Source of the DNA: CAVVGZ01 sp963841845
GTDB lineage: Bacteria; Chloroflexota; Anaerolineae; Anaerolineales; Anaerolineaceae
Direction: 5' to 3'
DNA length: 64,000 nt
NCBI GenBank assembly: GCA_963841845.1
Contig: CAWJEG010000013.1
Location: forward strand, 1 to 64,000
The notes beneath the pieces were generated by a model that did not search any database, was not told the origin of the DNA, and saw only the letters and a list, made by a program, of their open reading frames with translations. Below are positions 55,878 to 63,825 of the stretch, piece by piece; within the stretch, counting starts at the first letter, position 1; every line of letters starts with the position of its first letter. The position numbers were made by a program, and so were the translations under genes.

Positions 55878-56630
55878 ATGCTTGAAATTAAGAACCTCAC
55901 AAAAATTTATGATGGAAAAGTCCTTGCCCTGGATAAAGTATCCTTTACGGTACCGAACGGCCAGTTTCTGGCAGTTATTGGTTTAAGCGGTTCAGGAAAG
56001 TCAACCTTGCTGCGATGTATCAATCGCCTTGTAGATCCCACTGAAGGTGAAATAATCTGGAATGGAGAGGACATCACCAGGGCAGGAGAAGATGAATTAA
56101 GGCATTTCCGCAGGAAAATTGGCATGGTTTTCCAGCATTTCAATCTGGTTCACCGCTCATCGGTTCTTACCAATGTCCTTGCCGGAAGACTGGGTTATGT
56201 CAATCCGGTATGGAGTTTGATTAATCGCTTCCCGAAAGAGGATATTGATAAAGGGATGAAACAGCTTGAGAGGGTCTCAATTGCTAACAAGGCATCCAAC
56301 CGGGCAGATGAATTGAGCGGTGGTCAGCAGCAGAGGGTGGGTATTGCCAGGGCGATGATGCAGGATCCGGAAATGATCCTGGCAGATGAACCGGTTGCCA
56401 GTCTCGATCCTGTTTTGGCCCACAGCATCATGCAGTATCTTGAAACAATAAACAAGGAAGATGGTGTGACAGTACTTTGCAGCCTTCACTTTCTTGACCT
56501 TGTTCACCGCTATGCAGATCGGGCAATTGCATTGAATGAAGGGCGCCTGGTTTTTGACGGAGCCCCCCAGGAAATTGATGATAATAAATTTAAAGAAATC
56601 TACGGAAAAGATGCAGAACGTGTTGGCTAA
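55878..56630 (+). CDS. phnC: Phosphonate-type ABC importer ATPase (PhnC-like)
   Basis: A 250-residue ATPase that powers the importer. Walker A is GLSGSGKSTLLRCIN, the Q-loop VFQHFNLVHRSSVLTNVLAGRLG is typical of PhnC, the signature LSGGQQQRVGIARAM and Walker B MILADEPVASLDP are canonical, and the H-loop is CSLHFLD. The PhnC-specific stretch SVLTNVLAGRLGY supports phosphonate or phosphite-type substrates, though other anions are possible. ATG 55878. It lies 100 bp after the binding-protein gene. Confidence 0.9.
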   Translation: MLEIKNLTKIYDGKVLALDKVSFTVPNGQFLAVIGLSGSGKSTLLRCINRLVDPTEGEIIWNGEDITRAGEDELRHFRRKIGMVFQHFNLVHRSSVLTNVLAGRLGYVNPVWSLINRFPKEDIDKGMKQLERVSIANKASNRADELSGGQQQRVGIARAMMQDPEMILADEPVASLDPVLAHSIMQYLETINKEDGVTVLCSLHFLDLVHRYADRAIALNEGRLVFDGAPQEIDDNKFKEIYGKDAERVG

Positions 56631-56642
56631 GGAAGGCAGTCA

Positions 56643-58457
56643 GTGAAAAAATTACCCAAGATTGTCCGATATCTTGCGATTGGCCTGGTAATATTTTTAG
56701 CAGTGGTCATCTACGCCTATGGATTCAAGGTGACAAAGGTTAACCTTGAAGAAACCAAGTCTGAGCGCAGGCAAACCCAGCTCATCAGGATTATCCGTGC
56801 CCTGGCAAAACCAGAAATTTTTGAGTACGAAAAACAGGAATTTTTTGTTACAGTGCCTTTTTTTGTTCCCTGTCAAGACGAAAGTGCACAACCAGCTAAG
56901 CCAGACAAGTTCAAAGCCTACATGATTATCGACCCAACGTGTGCGGACCCAAAATCGGATGTGACCATCGAGGGATTTAATTTTGAGCCAAATTCTGAAG
57001 GTCCGATATTCTTTAATCCCCCCAGCGGGGCAAACTTAAGAATTGCCGATGTTGTAGCAGATTCTCAAGGCCATTTTATAACAACTGCCACTATACCAAA
57101 CCGGCCTGATGATGAAGCACAAACCATAAAAGCGGTAACCCGCATAAGAATTGGGAATCCACATTTTACAAGAACTACGTACGATACGCTGGAAAAAATA
57201 ATTGAGACAGTTTTCCTGGCTTTACTGGCCACCACATTTGGTACGATTGTGGCCATACCGCTCAGTTTTCTCGCCTCCAGAAACCTGATGGAGGATGTGA
57301 AAAGTCCGTTGGTCAGTATATCGTTGAGCCTGATTACGATACCGGTTGGTTTTATGCTCGGGGCTCAGATAGGGGGTTGGGCTCAGCAGATCAGCCAGAT
57401 ACTTTCGGACAGCTTATTAATGAATCTTGTTGGAATTTTGGTTACACTGGCAATTGCAGTAGTTGGCTTCCGTTGGGCATTTCCACAAGAAGAAATCGAA
57501 ACACCAAAAACAGAAATCCGTATTCTCAGAGTTATTGTGGCATTCATCTCGGTCATGTCATTTTTCGTGAGCTTGTTTATCCTTGCTAATCTAGCCATCA
57601 TGACAGGAAAGTATCTTTCTACACGGTTAGGAGCATTCGGATTTTTGGGGTCCTTCCTTGCCAATATTGGCGAAATATTAAACATGCTCATGATATTAAT
57701 CACGGCTTTATCTGGAGCTTGGGTACTTAGCAGTATCGGAAGCCGGATCAGCAAATTGATCATAACCAAAGTCCCGGAACGGTTGGCGAAAATCTTTTCC
57801 ATCCTTTTGTCAACGATTGCATGGGCTTTGTTGTTTTTCCTGGTTACGGCGGGTCTTAATTGGTTGTACCAGTTCTATAATGAATGGATTACCATCGTAT
57901 TACCTGTCGGCCTTGGGGCAATAATTGGACTTGTACTTGGTATATCCATAAAAGCAAAAGCCTTACTGCCTATTGGAATAAATATCTATTTTATTTTCAG
58001 GACAATTTTTAATGCCTTAAGGTCCATAGAATCACTGATCATGGTGATCGTCTTTGTTGTCTGGGTTGGAATTGGACCATTCGCCGGTGTACTTGCATTG
58101 GGTGTACACACCATAGCCGGTCTGGCAAAACTGTTTTCAGAGCAGGTGGAATCGATACTCGAAGGTCCTGTTGAAGCAATAAAAGCTACCGGGGCAAACC
58201 GCATACAAACCATAGTCTACGGAGTGATTCCTCAAATCATCCCGCCATACATATCCTATACGATGTACCGATGGGATATCAATGTGCGTATGTCTACAAT
58301 TATCGGATTTGCTGGTGGAGGGGGAATCGGATTTTTGTTGATTCAGAATATCAACTTATTAAACTACCGGGCTGCCAGTGTACAGATGATAGCCATTGCG
58401 CTTGTAGTAGCTTCCATGGATTATCTTAGCTCAAAAATGCGTGAGAAAGTCGTCTGA
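56643..58457 (+). CDS. phnE: Oversized PhnE-like permease with extracytoplasmic Ig-like insert
   Basis: A 604-residue permease, about twice the normal PhnE length. After the first membrane helix (about 9-29) an extracytoplasmic region (35-165) contains an IPT/TIG- or Ig-like block (DVTIEGFNFEPN, SQGHFITTATIPNRP). The permease core then begins at about 185 (LEKIIETVFLALLATTFGTIVAIPLSFLA in parts), is interrupted by extra membrane helices (about 240-430), and resumes with the EAA-type loop (EGPVEAIKATGANRIQTIVYG) and IPPYISYTMYRWDINVRMSTI. The start is GTG 56643. It is the last gene of the importer operon and ends at a strong terminator. Confidence 0.82.
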   Translation: MKKLPKIVRYLAIGLVIFLAVVIYAYGFKVTKVNLEETKSERRQTQLIRIIRALAKPEIFEYEKQEFFVTVPFFVPCQDESAQPAKPDKFKAYMIIDPTCADPKSDVTIEGFNFEPNSEGPIFFNPPSGANLRIADVVADSQGHFITTATIPNRPDDEAQTIKAVTRIRIGNPHFTRTTYDTLEKIIETVFLALLATTFGTIVAIPLSFLASRNLMEDVKSPLVSISLSLITIPVGFMLGAQIGGWAQQISQILSDSLLMNLVGILVTLAIAVVGFRWAFPQEEIETPKTEIRILRVIVAFISVMSFFVSLFILANLAIMTGKYLSTRLGAFGFLGSFLANIGEILNMLMILITALSGAWVLSSIGSRISKLIITKVPERLAKIFSILLSTIAWALLFFLVTAGLNWLYQFYNEWITIVLPVGLGAIIGLVLGISIKAKALLPIGINIYFIFRTIFNALRSIESLIMVIVFVVWVGIGPFAGVLALGVHTIAGLAKLFSEQVESILEGPVEAIKATGANRIQTIVYGVIPQIIPPYISYTMYRWDINVRMSTIIGFAGGGGIGFLLIQNINLLNYRAASVQMIAIALVVASMDYLSSKMREKVV

Positions 58458-58480
58458 TTTCATGCAATAATCAAAAACAA

Positions 58481-58527
58481 AAACAGGGTGATCTTGAATG
58501 CAGAATCATAGGTTGATCACCCTGTTT
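58481..58527. terminator. Bidirectional terminator between phnE-like and radical SAM genes
   Basis: AAACAGGGTGATC (58481-58493) pairs perfectly with GATCACCCTGTTT (58515-58527), 13 bp, with a 21-nt loop. The convergent gene ends at 58563. Confidence 0.75.
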
Positions 58528-58562
58528 CCTTCTTGATTGTTTTAGTAGGACTTTTTTGTAGT

Positions 58563-59784
58563 CTAATATACAAATTCGCGAATGTCATAACGGCTAATAT
58601 GGGGTGTTTCTTCTGCATTCTTAAAGACCAGGTTTCTTTCTATTTCATCAGCCTGCATGGTTTTATGGTGATCATTCAGAATCCCTAACCTGTGTTGGAA
58701 GGCATCACGAGTGTATTGCAAATCTTCGCCGATAATCAATTCCGAAAAATAGAGGATATCTTCCATATCCAGCTGCATTTCATTGATGACATTAATGGTA
58801 TCGTCTACATGTTTACGATAAAAATATTCTCCACCAGCACCTAATAAGACAATAATCCCAACAGAGACTCCACCGGACTTAAGTGCTTTGACCGCATCAA
58901 CTACATCGCTCCGGCACTCCCGGCTTGTGTAAAAAACGAAGTAGTTCAGCATTTCCAGATTCCATTCCGATGTAAACTCTACGTAATCCAAGACTGGCGA
59001 GGATGGCATAATCTTGAGCCGATTTTTTTTCGCCGGAAAAACCATCCAGAAAGGAATAAATTCCACCGAGATTTTCTACATCAAAATTTTCTTGAACAAT
59101 TCCAATTATTGGAACAAGTTTTTCCATCGGAATTACCAGGGCATTGGCATCCCCAAGGAATATTGTCCTGCGCAAGGATAATCCCTCTCCTAGGAACCGA
59201 TGGACATTAAGGCAATGCTCATTAAATTCTGCGGCAGTTTTAATATGAAAGGGGCGGTCATGGAAAAAATCACAAAAGGTGCAGGTATTAAAAGAACAGC
59301 CTTCCGTGGCTTGCAGGACTACGGAGAAATATTGATCAGGGGGGAGTATTCCCACGGGTTTATAGATTTGATGGTACTGCTGGATATCTGCTGATGATCT
59401 ATTCAGTGGATATTGGCTGGCTTTTTGCAGAACCCCTTTAGCATCAGAAGGCAGATTCCCGGATAGGTTGATTCTCTTTTGTTCGAAATCCTGCAGGAAG
59501 TCCAAAGCCATCGATGCGGCTTGTATTTCGGTATGAGAAGCTTCCGATTTCGTCAACCATCGCCGGGATCGAGATTGATTTTGATCAATCCATTTGGTGA
59601 GGATCTTTCCATCCAAACCCCTGCGATAGGACACATTTTCGATCATTGCTGTCCATAAACGGCCTTCGTAATCAAAGGAAATAACATAATCCTCCCTATT
59701 TCCGGAAAGGCTTAAAGTTATGCAGCTGTCCTTGATGCTTAATGTGATGGATTGGTTTCCCCATTTTCCAAGAAGAACCGTCAT
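58563..59784 (-). CDS. Radical SAM protein of unknown substrate, one-base frameshift
   Basis: The N-terminal third is unusual (strands and helices without a known domain, 1-140). The radical SAM core starts near 160 with VVLQATEGC and the cluster motif C-S-F-N-T-C-T-F-C (C-x4-C-x2-C), a spacing seen in a subset of the family. It continues with TIFLGDANALVIP and RRVYIGMESGNAELLRFLHKPG. After that the frame shifts: removing one base near 58905-58915 joins to RSDVVDAVKALKSGGVSVG and IIVLLGAGGEYFYR, giving 406 residues. Neighbour upstream (59958) is a MurG-like glycosyltransferase on the same strand. Function unknown. Confidence 0.75.
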
Positions 59785-59957
59785 TTTTTATCGCAGAGGT
59801 TCTTAATATTTCTTGTAAAATTGGAATACTCGGTGATTCTTTGGATCAACATGGCAATTCATTACTCCAAAAATTATTAATTCATGCCTTGAGCAATTTA
59901 TTGAGGAAGTAATCGGCTATCTGAAAAGCGCCATTCTCCTTCCTTTCAGGATTTTGG

Positions 59958-60971
59958 TCAACATTGAATAACAGGTGTGATCACATCAATCCAATTTCCC
60001 CGGTATAAATCACTTTCAGTAATCTTAATACTATTCATTTCCTCCCTGATAAATTGCTCTAAAATTGGTGATTCCCGGAAAGTGCTTCGCGGAATATATC
60101 CAAAAGGTTTAGAGGCGTGATAAACCTCGGCTAAAGTACTGTATCCCACTTTTCCAATCACGATATCACACGCATTGATCAAATCCGGATGATAAAAATC
60201 TGAGTGGTGAGGAAGCGTAATAATGTTATCAGCTAAGTTTTTATTTGCTTGCATACCTGGAACCACAAAAAACATTTGCCTGCCAGGTACCCTGTTATTT
60301 AAGAAAGAAAAATCGGTCCGGATTCCACCCATCGTAATTAAAACCATACGATCTGTATCCGAGATACCCAATCTTTTGCGTATTTGTTTTCTGTTTAGCC
60401 TTGGTTCCCGTGAAACCGGATCTGAGATAAATATCGGTTGTACAGATGGATCGCACAAGGGCTGTGTCTGGATATGATAATCCGGCATTTGGAATATTTG
60501 AGAGTAGTATCGAATTGGTTCGATAAAGCCCTGCATTGAGTCTTTGTATTCCTCGTATATCCAATCCCAGGTGAAATTCTCGATCAATACGGAAGGAATC
60601 TGCAGTTGATCAGCCAGGTAAATCCCAAACGGAGAGATATCAGAAAAAATCCATTTTGTCTGGTAATCTTGCAGTTGTTCGATCACATCCAGCGATTTTC
60701 CTGGCGAAAAAGGGATAAACTGGTTCAACTGTGCAATCGTTCGTGTTAAATTAATTTCAAGGGGAGATTCTTGGACAAGGCCAACATCAACAATTAACGG
60801 GTGATATGTATAACAATCATTATCCAGGGAGTCTTGAAAAAACCATTCCGGCACGGTTGTGAAAATATCGAAATATATGCCATTCTCATTCCGGTGTATG
60901 GCACTCATGACCGCACAAGCTCGGGATGCATGACCGAAACCATGCGGGGTGACAAAGTAAGCAATTTTCAC
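59958..60971 (-). CDS. MurG-like glycosyltransferase family protein
   Basis: A 337-residue protein with a GT-B fold layout. The N-terminal part has the G-rich start KIAYFVTPHGFGHASRACAV, FSDISPFGIYLADQLQIPSVLIENF (partly quoted) and the C-terminal half has ITMGGIRTDFSF, FFVVPGMQ, ACDIVIGKVGYSTLAEVY and KPFGYIPR, resembling MurG/UDP-glycosyltransferase domains. MurG itself is longer and normally in the dcw cluster, so this is a relative with unknown acceptor. It is a minus-strand gene just upstream of the radical SAM gene, with 173 bp between. Confidence 0.75.
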   Translation of the reverse strand: MKIAYFVTPHGFGHASRACAVMSAIHRNENGIYFDIFTTVPEWFFQDSLDNDCYTYHPLIVDVGLVQESPLEINLTRTIAQLNQFIPFSPGKSLDVIEQLQDYQTKWIFSDISPFGIYLADQLQIPSVLIENFTWDWIYEEYKDSMQGFIEPIRYYSQIFQMPDYHIQTQPLCDPSVQPIFISDPVSREPRLNRKQIRKRLGISDTDRMVLITMGGIRTDFSFLNNRVPGRQMFFVVPGMQANKNLADNIITLPHHSDFYHPDLINACDIVIGKVGYSTLAEVYHASKPFGYIPRSTFRESPILEQFIREEMNSIKITESDLYRGNWIDVITPVIQC

Positions 60972-61187
60972 TGGTCGATATCCAATATATTTTAATCAAA
61001 TCTTATCAGGTCGTATGCAATTTAGCCAGAACAAAAATTGGGTAATATGCATCCGATATTGATAAGATATGTTTGATTTATAACAAAGAAGAAAATGGGT
61101 ATATCAAATATGATAAGGGTACAGACAAACTACCAGAATTAATGGATTGATATTTCAAAATAATTCAATGACTGAGGGATTAAAGCT

Positions 61188-62441
61188 ATGAGTGAATTGA
61201 TCAACAACCGCCAGAATCGTATTGATATTATGAAAACCCTTATCCGCCAGCTGCATGAAGGCGCCGGTGAGGACTATATTAAGAAGCAATTAGAAACCTT
61301 ACTGGATGAAACCGATTATCAAGATGTCTTCCTTATGGAAGTTCAATTAATTAAGGAGGGAATTCCAGCAGAAGCAGTTCAGGATTTATGTGATACCCAT
61401 ACCAGGGTATTAAAACGTCATTTGGATCTTCAGGAAACCCCTGAGACGATCCCAGGTCACCCGGTGCACACCTTTATTTTGGAAAATCGCGAAATGACCC
61501 GCACTACTACACAAATTCGCTTTTTGATGCAGCAAATTAACAAGCTTCCGGGAGATGAAGATGCCACCTCCCAAATGGCAAATATACATCCCTTACTTAA
61601 TCAACTCATGGATGTAGAAAAACATTACAAAAGGAAAGAAAACCTTCTCTTTCCATACTTCGAAAAGCATGATTTACCCGGTCCGCCCATGGTGATGTGG
61701 GGCAAACACGATGAGGTCCGCGAATTATTAAAAGGGACTTTAAGGGGTTTCCAGGAAGTGGAACGATTTTCTGCGGCAGAGGCATCGGCTTTTAATCAAT
61801 TTTCAGTTTCAGCGGTAGTCGATGCAATTGACGAAATGATTTACAAAGAAGAAAAAATTCTGTTCCCAACTGCACTAGATATGCTCGATGAAAAAGACTG
61901 GTATGACATATACCAGCAAAGCGATGAATATGGATATTGCCTGTATGCGCCGCAGTTTGAATGGACACCCGAAGGTGATTTCATGAAAGATATCACCAAG
62001 CCATCTGTAATGCATGGACGGATTCAAATGCCGACTGGCAGTTTCCAGTTGGAAGAATTAATTCAAACCTTTTCCACCCTTCCGTTTGATGTAACATTTG
62101 TGGATAAGGATGATACAGTGCGGTATTTCAGTCCGGGAAAAGAAAGAATATTTGAGCGGTCTCGTGCAATCCTCGGACGCAAAGTTCAATATTGCCATCC
62201 CCCAAAGAGTGTACATATTGTCAACCAAATCATTAAGGATTTTAAAGCAGGAAAACAGGAACGGGCACGATTTTGGATATCTATGCAGGGCAAATTTATC
62301 TACATCGTGTACTATGCGGTTCGCAATGATAACGGTGAGTATTTGGGGACCATCGAAGTAACCCAGGATTTAACAGATCTGCGCCAAATAACAGGGGAAA
62401 GGCGTTTGCTGGCATACGATGGAACACCTGAAACAGCATAA
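61188..62441 (+). CDS. DUF438/hemerythrin-like/PAS protein
   Basis: A 417-residue cytosolic sensor-type protein. The order is DUF438 (about 10-80, IDIMKTLIRQLHEGAGEDYIKKQ in parts), a hemerythrin-like HHE domain (about 90-235, HPVHTFILENREM, EKHYKRKENLLFPYFEKHDL, MWGKHDEVRELL, YKEEKILFPTAL) and a C-terminal PAS domain (about 290-405, DVTFVDKDDTVRYFSPGKERIF, GRKVQYCHPPKSVHIV). The HHE ligands suggest a di-iron site for O2 or NO sensing. Such proteins are often found with DUF1858 and DUF2249 genes, as here. Confidence 0.87.
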   Translation: MSELINNRQNRIDIMKTLIRQLHEGAGEDYIKKQLETLLDETDYQDVFLMEVQLIKEGIPAEAVQDLCDTHTRVLKRHLDLQETPETIPGHPVHTFILENREMTRTTTQIRFLMQQINKLPGDEDATSQMANIHPLLNQLMDVEKHYKRKENLLFPYFEKHDLPGPPMVMWGKHDEVRELLKGTLRGFQEVERFSAAEASAFNQFSVSAVVDAIDEMIYKEEKILFPTALDMLDEKDWYDIYQQSDEYGYCLYAPQFEWTPEGDFMKDITKPSVMHGRIQMPTGSFQLEELIQTFSTLPFDVTFVDKDDTVRYFSPGKERIFERSRAILGRKVQYCHPPKSVHIVNQIIKDFKAGKQERARFWISMQGKFIYIVYYAVRNDNGEYLGTIEVTQDLTDLRQITGERRLLAYDGTPETA

Positions 62442-62470
62442 ATAATCATACGGATAAGGATCATCTGAAC

Positions 62471-62701
62471 ATGGAAATTACGGCAAAGACTAAATTGATG
62501 GATTTATTAAATGAATATCCTCAACTCGAAGAAAAAATTATTCAAGCCGCACCGGCTTTCAAGAACCTCAAGAACCCCATATTACGGCGAACAGTTGGCC
62601 AGTTAGCAACTGTAGAAAAAGTGGCACAAATTGGAAATCTGGATGTATTTACATTTGTAAACTTACTGAGACGTGAAACAGGCCAGGCAGAGTTCACATA
62701 A
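62471..62701 (+). CDS. DUF1858-domain protein
   Basis: A 76-residue single-domain protein: ITAKTKLMDLLNEYPQLEEKIIQAAPAFKNLKNPILRRTVGQLATVEKVA (in parts) is the DUF1858 pattern, with the LRRTVG-type helix. DUF1858 is often fused to hybrid-cluster or iron-sulfur repair-type proteins or lies next to DUF438. AAGGAT precedes ATG 62471. Starts 29 bp after the DUF438 gene and overlaps the DUF2249 frame by 29 bp. It has no Cys, so cluster binding by itself is unlikely. Confidence 0.85.
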   Translation: MEITAKTKLMDLLNEYPQLEEKIIQAAPAFKNLKNPILRRTVGQLATVEKVAQIGNLDVFTFVNLLRRETGQAEFT

Positions 62702-62993
62702 GGCCGAAATATCACAAGCTCTAAATGAGACACCTGTCAATAGAATGGATCCAGATTGGATCAGGGGTGATCCAGAGTTTGTAGTGGATGGCACACAATT
62801 GTTGGCAAAAGGAGATGTGCCATTAAACCGGGTAAATGAACAGCTGCAACAATTAACTCAAGGGAGGTTTCTGTTGTTGATAACCGACTTTGAACCCCAA
62901 CCAATGATCGAAGCCCTGGGAAAACAATCCCGCACGGTTTATCATAGATTGGATTCACAAAATTCCGGCCAGCATTTGACATATATTAAATAG
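62673..62993 (+). CDS. DUF2249-like small protein
   Basis: A 106-residue protein. The first 30 residues overlap the DUF1858 gene and are uncertain. The rest fits DUF2249 (LNRVNEQLQQLTQGRFLLLITDFEPQPMIEALGKQ), a TusA-like two-layer fold often seen with DUF438/DUF1858 in nitrosative-stress loci. The start GTG 62673 is the one that keeps the frame open; an internal ATG at 62742 (MDPDWIRGDP) is also possible and would leave the overlap out. Ends at a strong terminator, so the three genes form one unit. Confidence 0.72.
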   Translation: MKQARQSSHKAEISQALNETPVNRMDPDWIRGDPEFVVDGTQLLAKGDVPLNRVNEQLQQLTQGRFLLLITDFEPQPMIEALGKQSRTVYHRLDSQNSGQHLTYIK

Positions 62994-63009
62994 TCGCATC
63001 CCTTAGGAC

Positions 63010-63051
63010 AAAAAAGGACACAGAAATCCCAAAGTCTCTGTGTCCTTTTTT
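63010..63051 (+). terminator. Rho-independent terminator of the DUF438 operon
   Basis: AAAAAAGGACACAGA (63010-63024) pairs with TCTGTGTCCTTTTTT (63037-63051), 15 bp, with a 12-nt loop and a T6 tract inside the second arm. It also serves the convergent rhodanese gene on the minus strand. Confidence 0.85.
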
Positions 63052-63154
63052 AATGCTCATTTTGTATAATTTGTTATTTGTAACTCTCAATTGACCTTGC
63101 CGTTATTATGATGTTTCAAAAACATCATTATTCAGGATCATGGTACAAGGTTTC

Positions 63155-63661
63155 CTAATTTCCAGTGGTAGTTGGATATCCGGCATTTTGCCAGGCTTCA
63201 TAACCACCAAGGATAGGTTGCACATTGGTAAAACCATTTTGCTGCAATATAAATGCCGCACCGGCACTTGAATTTTCGGCCGGTCAGGTACAGTAGGTAA
63301 TGATCCATTGGTTAGGATCAAGCTGGTCCAAAGACGCTTCGAGTTTATCTGCCGGAATATTTTTTGCTCCCTGGATATGGCTGGTTTCATAGGAGCTTTC
63401 ACTGCGGACATCCAGGAATAGTGCAGATTGGTCATCAAATGCTTTTTTTGCATCGAGAAGGGAAACGCGCTTAATTTCTGGATATGGAATACTTGCATCC
63501 GATGCGGTTTGCGTATTCGCTGGAGCCGGTGATCCAGACATGGCGAAGTAAATCAGCACAGCCAGAACGAGGACTACCCCAATACCTATAAAAATAATGG
63601 GGGTGTTGGATGTCGTTGCATTATTAAGTGTGGACTTCTTGCTAACCCGTTTTCTTGGCAT
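63155..63661 (-). CDS. Membrane-anchored rhodanese-like protein with in-frame TGA (candidate selenoprotein)
   Basis: A 168-residue protein if the TGA is read. The N-terminus is basic (PRKRVSKKS) with one membrane helix (PIIFIGIGVVLVLAVLIYFA, about 21-40). The rhodanese domain covers about 62-165: SLLDAKKAFDDQSALFLDVRS, SYETSHIQGAKNIP, then WIITYCT, an in-frame TGA at 63286-63284 (residue 126), and PAENSSAGAAFILQQNG...LGGYEAWQNAGYP to a TAG at 63155. Cys124 is the catalytic type. Relatives commonly read YCxCP at this point, so the TGA takes the place of a Cys and would be Sec. A stem-loop fitting bacterial SECIS rules follows. A TGC or TGG misread as TGA is the alternative. SelA/B/C are not in the window. 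Confidence 0.7.
63251..63269 (-). ncRNA. Candidate bacterial SECIS hairpin
   Basis: On the minus strand AAGTGCC (63269-63263) pairs with GGCATTT (63257-63251), 7 bp with one G-U, and a 5-nt loop GGTGC. The loop begins 22 nt after the TGA and starts with GG, satisfying the known bSECIS rules (loop 16-37 nt from the UGA, G in the first two loop positions). It lies inside the coding region, as bacterial SECIS elements do. Confidence 0.5.
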
Positions 63662-63825
63662 AAATATAGATCCTTATAAGTAGAGTATTACAATATTATT
63701 TATCCCTATTATTTTAATGGCTTTTGGCATATTTTACAATTGATATCTAATTATGATATTCGGTTATAATGCAAATTAGATAGAGGAGGAATATTTATCG
63801 AGAGATTATCAACCGGGATGAATTA
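63662..63825. other. Spacer between the rhodanese gene and the leader RNA
   Basis: Divergent control region: the rhodanese gene reads leftwards and the leader RNA rightwards. It contains the promoter noted above and a GAGGAGG at 63783-63789 with no start codon at the usual distance. No ORF is supported to the window end. Confidence 0.4.
63740..63770 (+). promoter_or_regulatory. Candidate promoter for the right-edge leader RNA
   Basis: TATAAT (63765-63770) has a TTGATA at 63740-63745, spacer 19 bp, slightly long. Transcription would start near 63777, about 50 nt before the ribozyme-like element. Confidence 0.5.

Noticed and set aside
63106..63498. 130-residue minus-strand frame overlapping the rhodanese gene
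   Set aside because: Its sequence lacks rhodanese motifs; the correct C-terminus is in the frame interrupted by TGA.
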